A stretch of 64,000 nucleotides of DNA. Source: Massariosphaeria phaeospora. Its lineage: Eukaryota > Ascomycota > Dothideomycetes > Pleosporales. The translations under genes and the position numbers were made by a program. The notes under the pieces are model-generated. The model had not been told where the DNA came from, did no database searches, and worked only from the letters and a program-made list of their open reading frames with translations. The first letter of the stretch is position 1, and the number at the start of each line of letters is the position of its first letter. Positions 1-8,613 of the stretch are shown here, piece after piece. The stretch spans positions 992,001 to 1,056,000 of the forward strand of contig JAADJZ010000014.1 of the NCBI GenBank assembly GCA_011032825.1, read 5' to 3'.

Positions 1-1457
1 GTGTATGTAGTGAGCGTGTGGGTGGTGTGCGACGGCAGTGTTTGTAGAAGAGACAGTGTTGACTGAGAGTGGGCGGTAGTGCAAAAGAGCGTGAGGGCAA
101 GGCTGCCTGAGCAAGGAGCGAGCTGGTATAAAAGAATGACTGGGTCGAACGGGGTGCGTGGTGGACGGAGCGTTTGAGGAGGACGAGCGGCGGGTTGGGG
201 CTCTCGTGCCCTCTTAAATCGAGGCGCAATCTCCCATGCGCAATTTCGGCTCCTCCAACTCGTGCGCGGCCAAGGTTGCCAGGAAGGCGGGCGCGGCGCT
301 ACGCAACCACACGGCCTGCCCACACACCATACGCAGCCTTGCGCAGCGCCCAGCTCGACGGCCAATCTCTGTGCCCTGCTGCCAGGCACGCCCGCCCGCC
401 AGACGCACCGATCTGCTGCCCACCGCGTGCACGCTCAGCGGCGACGGCGACGCGACCCACAAAAACCGCTCAACACCCAACGCTCGCTATCGTGACCCCA
501 CCGCAGCGCTGCCTGCCGTGTGCGCGCCTGGCCTCGCACATCTGCCCAGGTGGCCCCAGTAGTTCCCAACTCCAGATCGCCCGCGCGCAGCAACGGCGCG
601 TGAAACGACGCCAACGAATCGCTGCGAGCGCCGCCGTCGGTCTTCAAACAGGCGACGGTGACCACAACTGCTCGACTAACGAAACGCTCAGGCTACAAGA
701 CAGGTAGGTGGCACCTTCAGAAACCGCTCCTGTCGCGGCGAGCTTCACGACAGCAATGCGCGCCAACCTATCGAGCACGCCCAACTCTCCATTTCAGCAA
801 CGTGTTAGTAGGAGGAAGCGCGCGCTGTTGCAATCCCTTGGCGGCTGGCTCTAGCTGAACCCGTCTGTTCTTTGCCGCCCCTGGTGGCCCTAGTCCCTTG
901 GAAGCAAAAAAAAGACATGGAAATTGGGCGCGTGACAGACGGAAATGCGGAAGATGCAAATGCTTGGTATTTGGTGGTGGAAAGAGAGAAATTACCATTA
1001 CACCGGCCTAGCTTGCCGCAGCTATTGGCTATGACCGACCTAGGCTCTTATAATTGCAACCATCCACCCGCCTCCAGTCATTATGATTGCTCCATGTTGC
1101 CGGTCGTCCAAATACCGTGCCGTCGCCTAGAGAACCACCGTGATTGTGTGAGGCGGCGTATGATAACTACGACTGACCTAGCCTCGCAAAACCCCAACGC
1201 TTGCAAGGAGCCTCCTATAGGATAAGCACACCATGGACCCCGTGCACTCCCATTGCCCCAAAAAGATCCCCGCACGCTACAAATTGCTGTAGTAACTCAG
1301 TGTCACAGCGACTCTGGCGGACTTCGTGATCAGCCTCGTAGATGCGCAAAAGGATAGTATCATCGTTGTAAGTGCGCGGATCGGCCTCGAGTCACTCCTG
1401 GTCTTGAACCTTAGACTGTTTGTGGATTGACGTGCTTCTCCTAATTCGGAGAATTAT
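1..1457. other. No supported gene; left-edge intergenic
   Basis: Only overlapping GC-rich open frames without family signature are seen here. A TATA-like string (gtataaaag) lies near position 125 and could belong to a promoter. The stretch ends at the 3' end of the Tco89-type gene. I see no RNA gene or mobile element in it. Confidence 0.4.
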
Positions 1458-3176
1458 TCAGTCACCCTCAACCACCTCCGTGCTCTCCCACAGCCGCCGG
1501 CAGATCTCCTCCGCTTCATTTCGAACTCGGTCGTTCTCGCTGTCGAAACTCTGTCGACGCTCAAGGTCACCCTCGTCTCGACTGCCCCGGCCGTCCTCGA
1601 AACTGACTCGTGACCGTCGCCGCGTGCTCGGTCCGTCTGCTTCAAGACCGTCATGGAAGCTTGTGGTTGCGCCGTTGCTGCCGTGCCCGTTGGCGGAGCC
1701 ATTAGTGCCCGCCGATTTCGGCCTGCGTGTTTTGCGGCGACTGCCCGGAATCTGCGCAATGCGCTCCACTGCATCTGCGAGGGGGTTGCGATACCTTCGC
1801 ACCACATTGTACTCGACCGCGACATGGTTGAATTGCTGCTGGAGGCGGGGGTCGAGACGCCCTTCGCCGTTGGCGCTGTACGTCATTCCAGAATGGAGGA
1901 AGGTGGGACCGCCAGTCCGGGGTAGGATCACAGGGATCAGCTTGTGCGGCTCTATGTTCGAGGATGCACGCTGGAGCATCAGCTTCTGCTGTGTCCTCGA
2001 TGGCGGCAAGTTGGTGGGTGTGCTGGTGCCTGAGCGACGCGAGTGGCCGTTGGTTGGTGTGTCTGTGTTTGCAACGTTTGGCATAGATTTGTTCCGCTTC
2101 ATCCTGTCGAGCTCACCCCCTCCAGACTGCGGTGAGTCGCGCGAGGGCAAGAAGCTGCTGTCCTTGGGTGTCCCGGCTGAGTGATCTCCGTCCATGAACC
2201 GCGAGACCAGATCTCTGCCCGGTGTGTCCACTAACGTTGAGCCTGCGCTTTGGCCTATCCCCCGTGCGTCATGCAGATCAGAGACAACTGTTGCGGCTAT
2301 CGAAGATATCTGCGGCGCCGGATTATGGGAGGAGCCACGCTGTAGTAATCGTGAGGTGATCATGTCAGCGTCCGGCGGACGGGAGTGATGTTGAGAGCTG
2401 GCTGCGCTTGTACGTTGTGGTATCTGTGTGCGATCTGGCAGCGTGTGGTTGATGGCACTCGGGGACCGGTGCATGCGGTGATTGCTCACTTCGCTCTGGG
2501 AAGCGTCTTCTGTGGTCTGGCCCTTCCCACCTTCCACCGGTTTATGTGGATCTAGTATCTCCGAGTTGGACCGCGTGTTCGACCGTGTTGTGGTGGGTGA
2601 CTGTGAAGCGCTCTCTTCGGTCCAGCCGTCGTCGGGACCCTCTACATCGCCTATGTCGAAATGGACAGTGGGATGTGTCTCGGGGGAGTGCTGGCGCGAC
2701 TTGCCAGGATGTACGAGCGACCGCTTCTGGGGGGCCACCTCGCCCTTGGACGACTTCAAGATGTTCTTCGTCGACCCTTGGCGCGCAAGATGTCCGCTCG
2801 AGTGGTTTTTGCGGATTGCGGTCTGCGAACTCGGATTTGTTGCCCTCACAATGCCGCCGGACGAGGCATTGCGCTTGAAGCCCGGACGGGGACTGCTGGG
2901 TGCCGAGACGGAGTTTCCAGAGGCGGAGCGACGGTGGTTTTTGGCCGCGGTCGCCTCGGCGCCGTGGGCCTGGGTGAGTTTGCTCAGCTTGTTCAGGTTC
3001 TTGCCCTGAGACGAGTTTCTTTGCACGCGGCTCTGGCCCACGACATGCTGGCGCGAGACCTTGAGCTGGGCGGGTTTCTGGTGGCTCTCGGACGGCGACT
3101 GCGAGACCTGAGAGGACGCCGACGACTGCCTGGCCATGGGCGGCTGCGAATGGGCGTCTGCAGACTCTGAGGCCAT
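1458..3176 (-). CDS. Tco89-type TORC1 subunit
   Basis: A single uninterrupted frame of 572 residues. The protein is mostly low-complexity Ser/Pro/Gln/Arg sequence, as expected for Tco89, the fungal TORC1 subunit that helps place the kinase complex at the vacuole and relay nutrient signals. Family-like blocks are the acidic VHFDIGD...DDGWTEES segment followed by SQSP near residues 170-195, and a C-terminal stretch with RRYRNPLADAVERIAQIP near residues 460-480 that recurs in filamentous-fungal members. Yeast Tco89 is longer, about 800 residues. The start is the first ATG, giving MASESADAHS; no nearby intron is needed. The assignment rests on these blocks and composition, since no globular domain is visible. 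TORC1 function is inferred from the family. Confidence 0.7.
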   Translation of the reverse strand: MASESADAHSQPPMARQSSASSQVSQSPSESHQKPAQLKVSRQHVVGQSRVQRNSSQGKNLNKLSKLTQAHGAEATAAKNHRRSASGNSVSAPSSPRPGFKRNASSGGIVRATNPSSQTAIRKNHSSGHLARQGSTKNILKSSKGEVAPQKRSLVHPGKSRQHSPETHPTVHFDIGDVEGPDDGWTEESASQSPTTTRSNTRSNSEILDPHKPVEGGKGQTTEDASQSEVSNHRMHRSPSAINHTLPDRTQIPQRTSAASSQHHSRPPDADMITSRLLQRGSSHNPAPQISSIAATVVSDLHDARGIGQSAGSTLVDTPGRDLVSRFMDGDHSAGTPKDSSFLPSRDSPQSGGGELDRMKRNKSMPNVANTDTPTNGHSRRSGTSTPTNLPPSRTQQKLMLQRASSNIEPHKLIPVILPRTGGPTFLHSGMTYSANGEGRLDPRLQQQFNHVAVEYNVVRRYRNPLADAVERIAQIPGSRRKTRRPKSAGTNGSANGHGSNGATTSFHDGLEADGPSTRRRSRVSFEDGRGSRDEGDLERRQSFDSENDRVRNEAEEICRRLWESTEVVEGD

Positions 3177-3973
3177 GGTTGCTGCTTGCCGTGTGGCTGC
3201 CGTTGGGTGGAGTCTGCAGCAGTTGGCCTCACTGGTGAAAGCGTGCAGCGCAGATGCCGCTGCGGGTCAAGTCAACGGCGGCCGTGGAGAGAGAGGGAGC
3301 TGCAAGGTGGGCTTCGAGTGGGTGGCGGGACCATTAGCAAGCGGCCATGGGGCTCAATTGCGTCGATGCGAGCGACGAGCGAGGGCGTGGTACGGCGGCG
3401 GCCACGTCAAGCCCAATGACATGAGGGTTGCAGCCAGAGTGCGTCTGCTCAAGCATCAAATCGAGCGGGCGGTGAGCGCCGGTGAGCAGCCGAGGCCGGT
3501 CCGCCGCCGCTTTCAGCTGTGCGCCCACGTCACACACCGATCCCGAACACGCCGACGACACCGCCGACGCCTTTCACCTCCACGGCAGCACACCCCGCGA
3601 CGAGAGCTGTGTCTACTGTATGTCACGTTATGGCTGCCTGTATCTTACTTAGACCTTTTGCTGCCGTCAATGGTTATTCCCGGCATAGACCGCGCCATCC
3701 TATGACTACCCGAGCAGTCATCACCAAGACATGCACTAGATTCCATAGAAGACATGCTCGAGCTTTAATATACTCCGGGTACTATGTGAGGGACGTATTA
3801 TGAGTAGCCCGGGCCTTTTGTTCTCCAGACACACCCGAAGATAGATCTGCGCGTGTGCGTTTTGATAAGACATTGTCCCCCTTTTCCCATCGCCTTTTCG
3901 CTTCTTTCCTGTCACCCATATCCTGCCACCACTCGAAGAAAGTCCTCTCGTGTCAACTGCCTTCGAGCGATGC
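3177..3973. other. Intergenic, no gene seen
   Basis: This stretch holds the upstream region of the Tco89-type gene and the downstream region of the next minus-strand gene. Open frames here are short and lack recognisable domains. Confidence 0.4.
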
Positions 3974-5101
3974 TCATACATTGAAGTGCGCCTTCTGTAC
4001 AAGTCTCTTAAATCGTCCCTTCATTCCGCGACTGCGTTGTGCTGCCCGCTGCTGGCTGAGCTGGCGCTGCTCTGCACTCATACCGTCAATACACCCAAAA
4101 GATGATGTTGACACGATGGATGCGGCCCGCGAACGGTATGACGGAGGTGGTAGTCCGGAGAAGTATGTCGGTGCGTCCGAGAGGTTTCCCATCGAGTCTT
4201 CCCTAGGCAGATGGGCTGCTGCAGTCGAGGGTCGCCTGGCCTCCGCAGGACGTGAAGACTGTCCGAATACTGCATTGATGCGTCGCTCCATGGTGGACTC
4301 CGGCTCACCAAATCTCACACTTGCTGGGCTTCCGTGTCTTCTGGGGTGGACTGCCTCCCGCTGGCCCATCATGAACCATCCTTCAGACTGGATCGTGGCT
4401 GACGCCGTCATCGGCCTTCCCATATCTTGTATGACCGGCCCAGCGTGGTTGAAGAGTCGTGGGGTGTATTCCTCGTGCGTCTGGTATGACATGGACATTA
4501 GCGGCATCGACGCGGACCGCCTGTAGAGCTGCTTCTGGACCGTAGGCCGCTGCGAATTAGTTCGCAAGAGCGATGGCATGCGGACCTGCATCTTCTTGGC
4601 TCGTCGACAGAAAGACTTGATGTTCTGACTGTGCGACCTCGCCGGCCTCGCTCCTCCGGAAGCGCACACGATTGGCACAGCATAGCGAACATCTGCAATG
4701 TCGCTGGGTCCGACGAAAGGACCCTCCCTCCAGTACTGCAAACCGCCCATCAGAGGAGGAGGGGCCCTCGTTGTGCTTGTGTCCAACCATGCATTGACGT
4801 CCCGAACCACGTTCGAGTCCGGTCTCGGTGGGCGGGGGGAAGGCTTGGTCTGCGGGCGACTCACTGGACGGCCCGAATTTACAGGCATCGGAGGCGGTGC
4901 TGTCACTGTTCCTGTAGATGGGGCTGTCTGTGGTCGACCTAGGGACGTGTGGACCTGGTGTCTGTCTTCAAAGGCGTTTTCCTGCCTCGGCGGCGCATGT
5001 CGTCGCAGGCAGCGCTGCAGCCAGCCCTTCGTCACCTCCTGCTTCTCGAAGAAAGGTTGGCCCTGCGCAGCCGAAATGTTGTTGGTATGTGTTATCGCCA
5101 T
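3974..5101 (-). CDS. Hypothetical fungal protein
   Basis: A 375-residue frame if it starts at MAITHTNN (5101); the open frame extends 48 codons further upstream, but that extension is Ser/Pro-rich and looks like leader. I do not recognise a domain. Visible features: an early basic segment (GWLQRCLRRHAPP), a Pro-rich linker around residues 60-95, several RRxS-type basic-Ser sites that could be phosphorylated (LYRRSAS, RRPSTAA), and a compact basic C-terminus (SRGMKGRFKRLVQKAHF). There is no signal peptide or membrane segment, so it is probably cytosolic or nuclear. It shares orientation with the Tco89-type gene but is 0.8 kb away, so it is not a co-transcribed pair. Codon use and a clean frame support a real gene; the function is unknown. 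Confidence 0.6.
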   Translation of the reverse strand: MAITHTNNISAAQGQPFFEKQEVTKGWLQRCLRRHAPPRQENAFEDRHQVHTSLGRPQTAPSTGTVTAPPPMPVNSGRPVSRPQTKPSPRPPRPDSNVVRDVNAWLDTSTTRAPPPLMGGLQYWREGPFVGPSDIADVRYAVPIVCASGGARPARSHSQNIKSFCRRAKKMQVRMPSLLRTNSQRPTVQKQLYRRSASMPLMSMSYQTHEEYTPRLFNHAGPVIQDMGRPMTASATIQSEGWFMMGQREAVHPRRHGSPASVRFGEPESTMERRINAVFGQSSRPAEARRPSTAAAHLPREDSMGNLSDAPTYFSGLPPPSYRSRAASIVSTSSFGCIDGMSAEQRQLSQQRAAQRSRGMKGRFKRLVQKAHFNV

Positions 5102-5740
5102 GGTGGCGGTTGTTTGAGATGTTGCTCGCGAGGATGAGGCGGAGTGGGCGATATCCAGGGATAACGGTAGCGTAGAGAGGACGAGAGCGCTGCGAGGGAT
5201 GTGGGGTGGCGATGAGCCGACAGAGTGCGGTGAATGAGGTAACAAGGTTGGGCGGTTGGCCTCCAGAGGCAGTTGCGCCTGCCATTCCGAGGAGGCACGT
5301 CACAGTGCCACCGTCACTGCCGCGCAGCAGCCCCCACCAAGGAAGTTCTTTCTCTTTCACTTTCACTTCAACTTCGTCTCAGCAAACTACTGCCAACCGT
5401 ATTTATTGTACATCCGCAGGACCGAATTTCGAATAGCGTCTGCAACCCACGCCTCTGTATCCTTATCGAGCCCGTCTCAGGTCTCAGGCCCAGCCTCCAG
5501 CTATGCCTGGTCATCAGATCGATAGTATGGTGACCCTTCGTTACGGTCCAGGCTGGCCGTGCGGCCTGGGGTTACCACAAGAATTACTCGCCCAATACTC
5601 GAAGTACTTCCGGGATCGAATTCACCTCCGTACTGTTGTGTCCGGATCCACCATACACTTGTCCGGCAATGTTGGTTCCGAGGCCTTCTCCCTATTCGTC
5701 CAGTGGCACTGCACTATTATCGGGTTAGGAAAATTATACT
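5102..5740. other. Intergenic, no gene seen
   Basis: Upstream region of the hypothetical gene, grading into repeat-rich DNA. Short plus-strand frames are present, but none has a start context, domain or homology that I can support. Confidence 0.35.
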
Positions 5741-5930
5741 ACCAGAGGATTGGGGGCACTGTACTATCAGTTACAGACGGCGTGGTGTATCAAAAGCGCC
5801 CTGATGGACGACGAGGATTGGGAACACCAGTTACGGAGGGCTACGTGCACTTTGAACGCGCCAAGAATTGGGAGCACTGCACTATCAGTTACAGACACCA
5901 GGTAGACGAGGACTGGGAGCACTTTCCATG
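5741..5930. repeat. Degenerate tandem repeat
   Basis: Imperfect repetition of a core like GAGGATTGGGAGCACTG, often followed by ACTATCAGTTACAGAC. It appears near 5747, 5814, 5866 and 5909. The same GATTGGGAGCA core returns in the 6.28-6.45 kb array, so the two arrays probably share an origin. No open frame runs through both. Confidence 0.6.
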
Positions 5931-6280
5931 AAGGTGTTCGGGAAAATCGGGATTGCTCCATACGACAATGTAAGCTCCGGAATCTCGCCCTCTTCGAGCT
6001 CGTACGATGGCGCCGAGTGTTTGGTGGTCGCTTAGAAGCGGTGTCGCCAGATGAGGTGGTGGCATTGCATTATGTAGGCAGCTACTTAGGCAGGGTAACA
6101 CGGTACTTACTTACCCAGTGCTCGTGTGTACGCACAAGCGACCTCATAGAGCCGGCATCTTTGATTACACCAAAGCGTGGACTCTCGGAGGCATTTAGGC
6201 GATTCCATGTCTCAATGTTCTACCCCCCACGCCCTCATTTCAACATCAACCACGGGACAGCGGGCGGTTCAAGCGCGCCG

Positions 6281-6445
6281 TGATGGACGAGGATTGAGAG
6301 CATTGCAGTCCCAACACTGATTGCGACCTACATAGGTGCTTTGGGCGCGGATGACGAAGATTGGGAGCATTACAGTCCCAACACTGACTGTGGCCTACAT
6401 AGGTGCTTTGGGCGCGCCTCGGTGGATGACGAGGATCGGGAGCAG
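6281..6445. repeat. About 70-bp tandem repeat, about 2.4 copies
   Basis: Two near-identical units run from TGATGGACGAGGATTG to TAGGTGCTTTGGGCGCG and are followed by a partial third unit. Differences between units are mainly transitions. Confidence 0.7.
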
Positions 6446-6534
6446 ATAAGACATTCACACCACGGAATAGCAGAACCACAGGGCCTCACCCTGAGAATCA
6501 AGGTCATCAAACCGAACCATACACTCTATTAAAC

Positions 6535-6715
6535 CGACGAACACCGAAACACTAAACGCTAAAACAATAAAACGCCGAAAAACTGAAGCACTAAAATACC
6601 GAAACACCGAAGAACTGAAAAGCTGAAGCACCAAAACACCGAAACACTGAAGAACTGAAGGACTCAAACACCGAAACACTGACACCGAAACATCGAAACA
6701 CCAGGACACCGAACA
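6535..6715. repeat. Low-complexity ACACCGAA/ACACTGAA array
   Basis: About 180 bp made almost entirely of degenerate 7-9 base units of the form ACACCGAA, ACACTGAAG and AGCACTAAA. It has very low G content on this strand. It is a minisatellite-like array without coding potential. Confidence 0.75.
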
Positions 6716-6876
6716 TCAACCTACGCAACTAAGCTTCATGATCCCCGCTACCTTGTTGCACTTGCTCAACAACACCCTCTCAGTTCATCGTATCCGCTTC
6801 CCTGAAGTCCTTCAAATAGTCGTAGTTCTGTATCTCTTGCAGTTCGGCGTGAGAAGCTTAGGGCTAGGCCCGCCTC

Positions 6877-7040
6877 TTACGGAAACGGAATCTCCAGAAC
6901 TAAAGAGATAAATCTGCGTGCCTCCAAAAGGATTAACTAACGCAGCAATACAACTATAGAAAGCTACAATTCTATACACAGCGTTTACTTTATTCTACAA
7001 GACATGGCGTGTTCAGCCTTAGTGCAAGAGGCCCGCTGCC
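6877..7040 (+). repeat. Dispersed repeat family A, copy 1
   Basis: Shares a diagnostic block (TTACGG, then GGAATCTCCAGAACTAAAG, then AGATAAATCTGCGTGCCTC) with copies at 52.37-52.53 kb (same strand) and 11.02-11.11 kb (opposite strand). Similarity to the 52-kb copy continues through AAGCTACAAT to GTGTTCAGCCT. Substitutions are mostly C/T and G/A, as expected for RIP-decayed transposon sequence. Confidence 0.7.
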
Positions 7041-7399
7041 ACTGAAGCAAGACAGACTGCACGCCGCTACTCTAGTGCCCGAGTATAGCCACCAAATTTC
7101 TAAGAGGTTCCACTATGTTTAACATTTTGTTATCGTTGTTGCAAGAGGTGCACAGATTTTGGTGTTCTTGGGTCGACGCGACAGTGTTGCCGCTGGGGAA
7201 GGAGCTCTTCTCGTGGCTGCCGCTTGGCATCACAGCAGAGGCACATAATTTTTGATCGAGCAGCATTTTCCTCTCTCCTTAACCTGCCCTTGTTACTCTC
7301 TTTGCACCCCTTTCGCTATCTGAAGCATCGCGCGCAGATTAACTCTCTACTCATCACCACACATCCCCCTCCCCCATCCACCTCTCTCCTCTCCTCGCC

Positions 7400-7735
7400 A
7401 TGACCGATCCTCTCGTCCCGACGCCAACTACTCCTTCGTCTATCGTCAGTACGGTGACCATAGCACACCGTCTGCAACAGAGTGAGAACGTCGTACGATC
7501 GAGCTTGCCGCCAAAGATCGCGAGCTTGCCGCCAAAGACCAACGTCGCCTGGAAGATCTTACCGCCAAGGATCAGCGTCGCCGTGATGATCTTGTTGCCT
7601 AAGCCCAGCCGAGAGGATACTACGAGAGTCCATTCTCAAGGGCAGAGACGCCACGTTCGAGGCACTCGTCCGCGAGAGGAAGCGGGAGGCTGAGCTGCGG
7701 CTCCTTAAACGTTAACTTCTGGTAGACATTCGGGC
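7400..7735 (+). pseudogene. Possible coding relic, coiled-coil type
   Basis: One plus-strand frame reads as a charged repeat (ELAAKDR, ELAAKDQRR, LTAKDQRR), then meets TAA. The same reading is preceded by a TGA. Coding-like sequence continues after the stop in shifted frames with VRERKREAELR-like content. The pattern suggests a decayed gene or transposon protein. The family is not recognised, and the region lies among repeats. Confidence 0.35.
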
Positions 7736-8111
7736 TTATCCCTCTAAAGGCCAGATACCAATTCTGCCATCCGCGCTCGTCAAGCTCCGTCTTTGACTTG
7801 GTCTGCTACTCCCGACTCTCCTCGGCTTATTTCCTTTCTTTCGTCGGCAGCCCCCCCAACGGCCAACGATCAGTGTTGCCGATTAAGCTCGCGCTCTCAA
7901 AGCTTCGACAATTGTTCCCTCAGTTCCTGGCGATTCTCCTTGGCAGACTTCTTTCCCTTCGTTGGCCTCCCCTAATCTTAATCTCTTGGCCAATGTGCAG
8001 CCCTCGCCCTCTGCTCGCTGCCGTAGCTCTATTATGTTCGCCACGTCTTATTTTAATGCGTCTCCTGCAGCCTCTCTCCAAGCTACTCCCTTTCCCGCTC
8101 CTGTCCCAACT

Positions 8112-8415
8112 CGATCTTCTCCTCTGTCTCGGCGGTTGAATTCAACGTCTTCTCCTCCGTCTCGGCGGTTGGGTTCCGCGTCTTCTCCTCCGTTTCGGCG
8201 GCTGTTAGGTTCTGCGTCTTCTCATGCGGCTTAGTAGTGTAAGCACTATCCATTGTCGTCTCGTCTTCTCGTCTGTCTTGGTGGTTCGATTTTGCGTCTT
8301 CTTATATGGCGCGGAAGGACCTGTCGTTCCGTCTTCTCCTCTGTCTTGGCGGTTGAATTCGGCGTCTTCTCATCCAGCTTAGTAGTGTAAGGACCGGCCT
8401 TGTCGTCTCGCCGGT
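8112..8415. repeat. Tandem 33-36 bp units with a larger duplication
   Basis: Three units of TCTTCTCCTCCGTCTCGGCGGTT type lie side by side at about 8115-8220. A longer block (TCTTCTCATGCGGCTTAGTAGTG to TTGTCGTCTCG) at about 8217-8264 is repeated with changes at about 8361-8410. On the minus strand the units read as an acidic/basic repeat, but stops break the frame. Confidence 0.6.
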
Positions 8416-8613
8416 CGCGAAATGTAAACCTCTCTGCAAGCTTTCCTATAATCTCTGTCATCTTCTCTACCATATCAGTTTCACCCGCATCGTAGTTCCT
8501 TTAACCACATCTGCCTCGTCTTAATTTCCTTCTTGCTCCTCTTTCCCCTCAAGCCCCCCCCCCCTGACATGCCATCCCCACCGAACCTTCCCACCGTAAG
8601 CCAATCAATCCTA

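Noticed and set aside
174..707. A 177-codon frame at the left edge
   Set aside because: Other frames overlap it on both strands and the residue pattern is that of random GC-rich sequence.
1420..2184. A 254-codon plus-strand frame opposite the Tco89-type gene
   Set aside because: It is a shadow of the minus-strand coding sequence, which has the family blocks.
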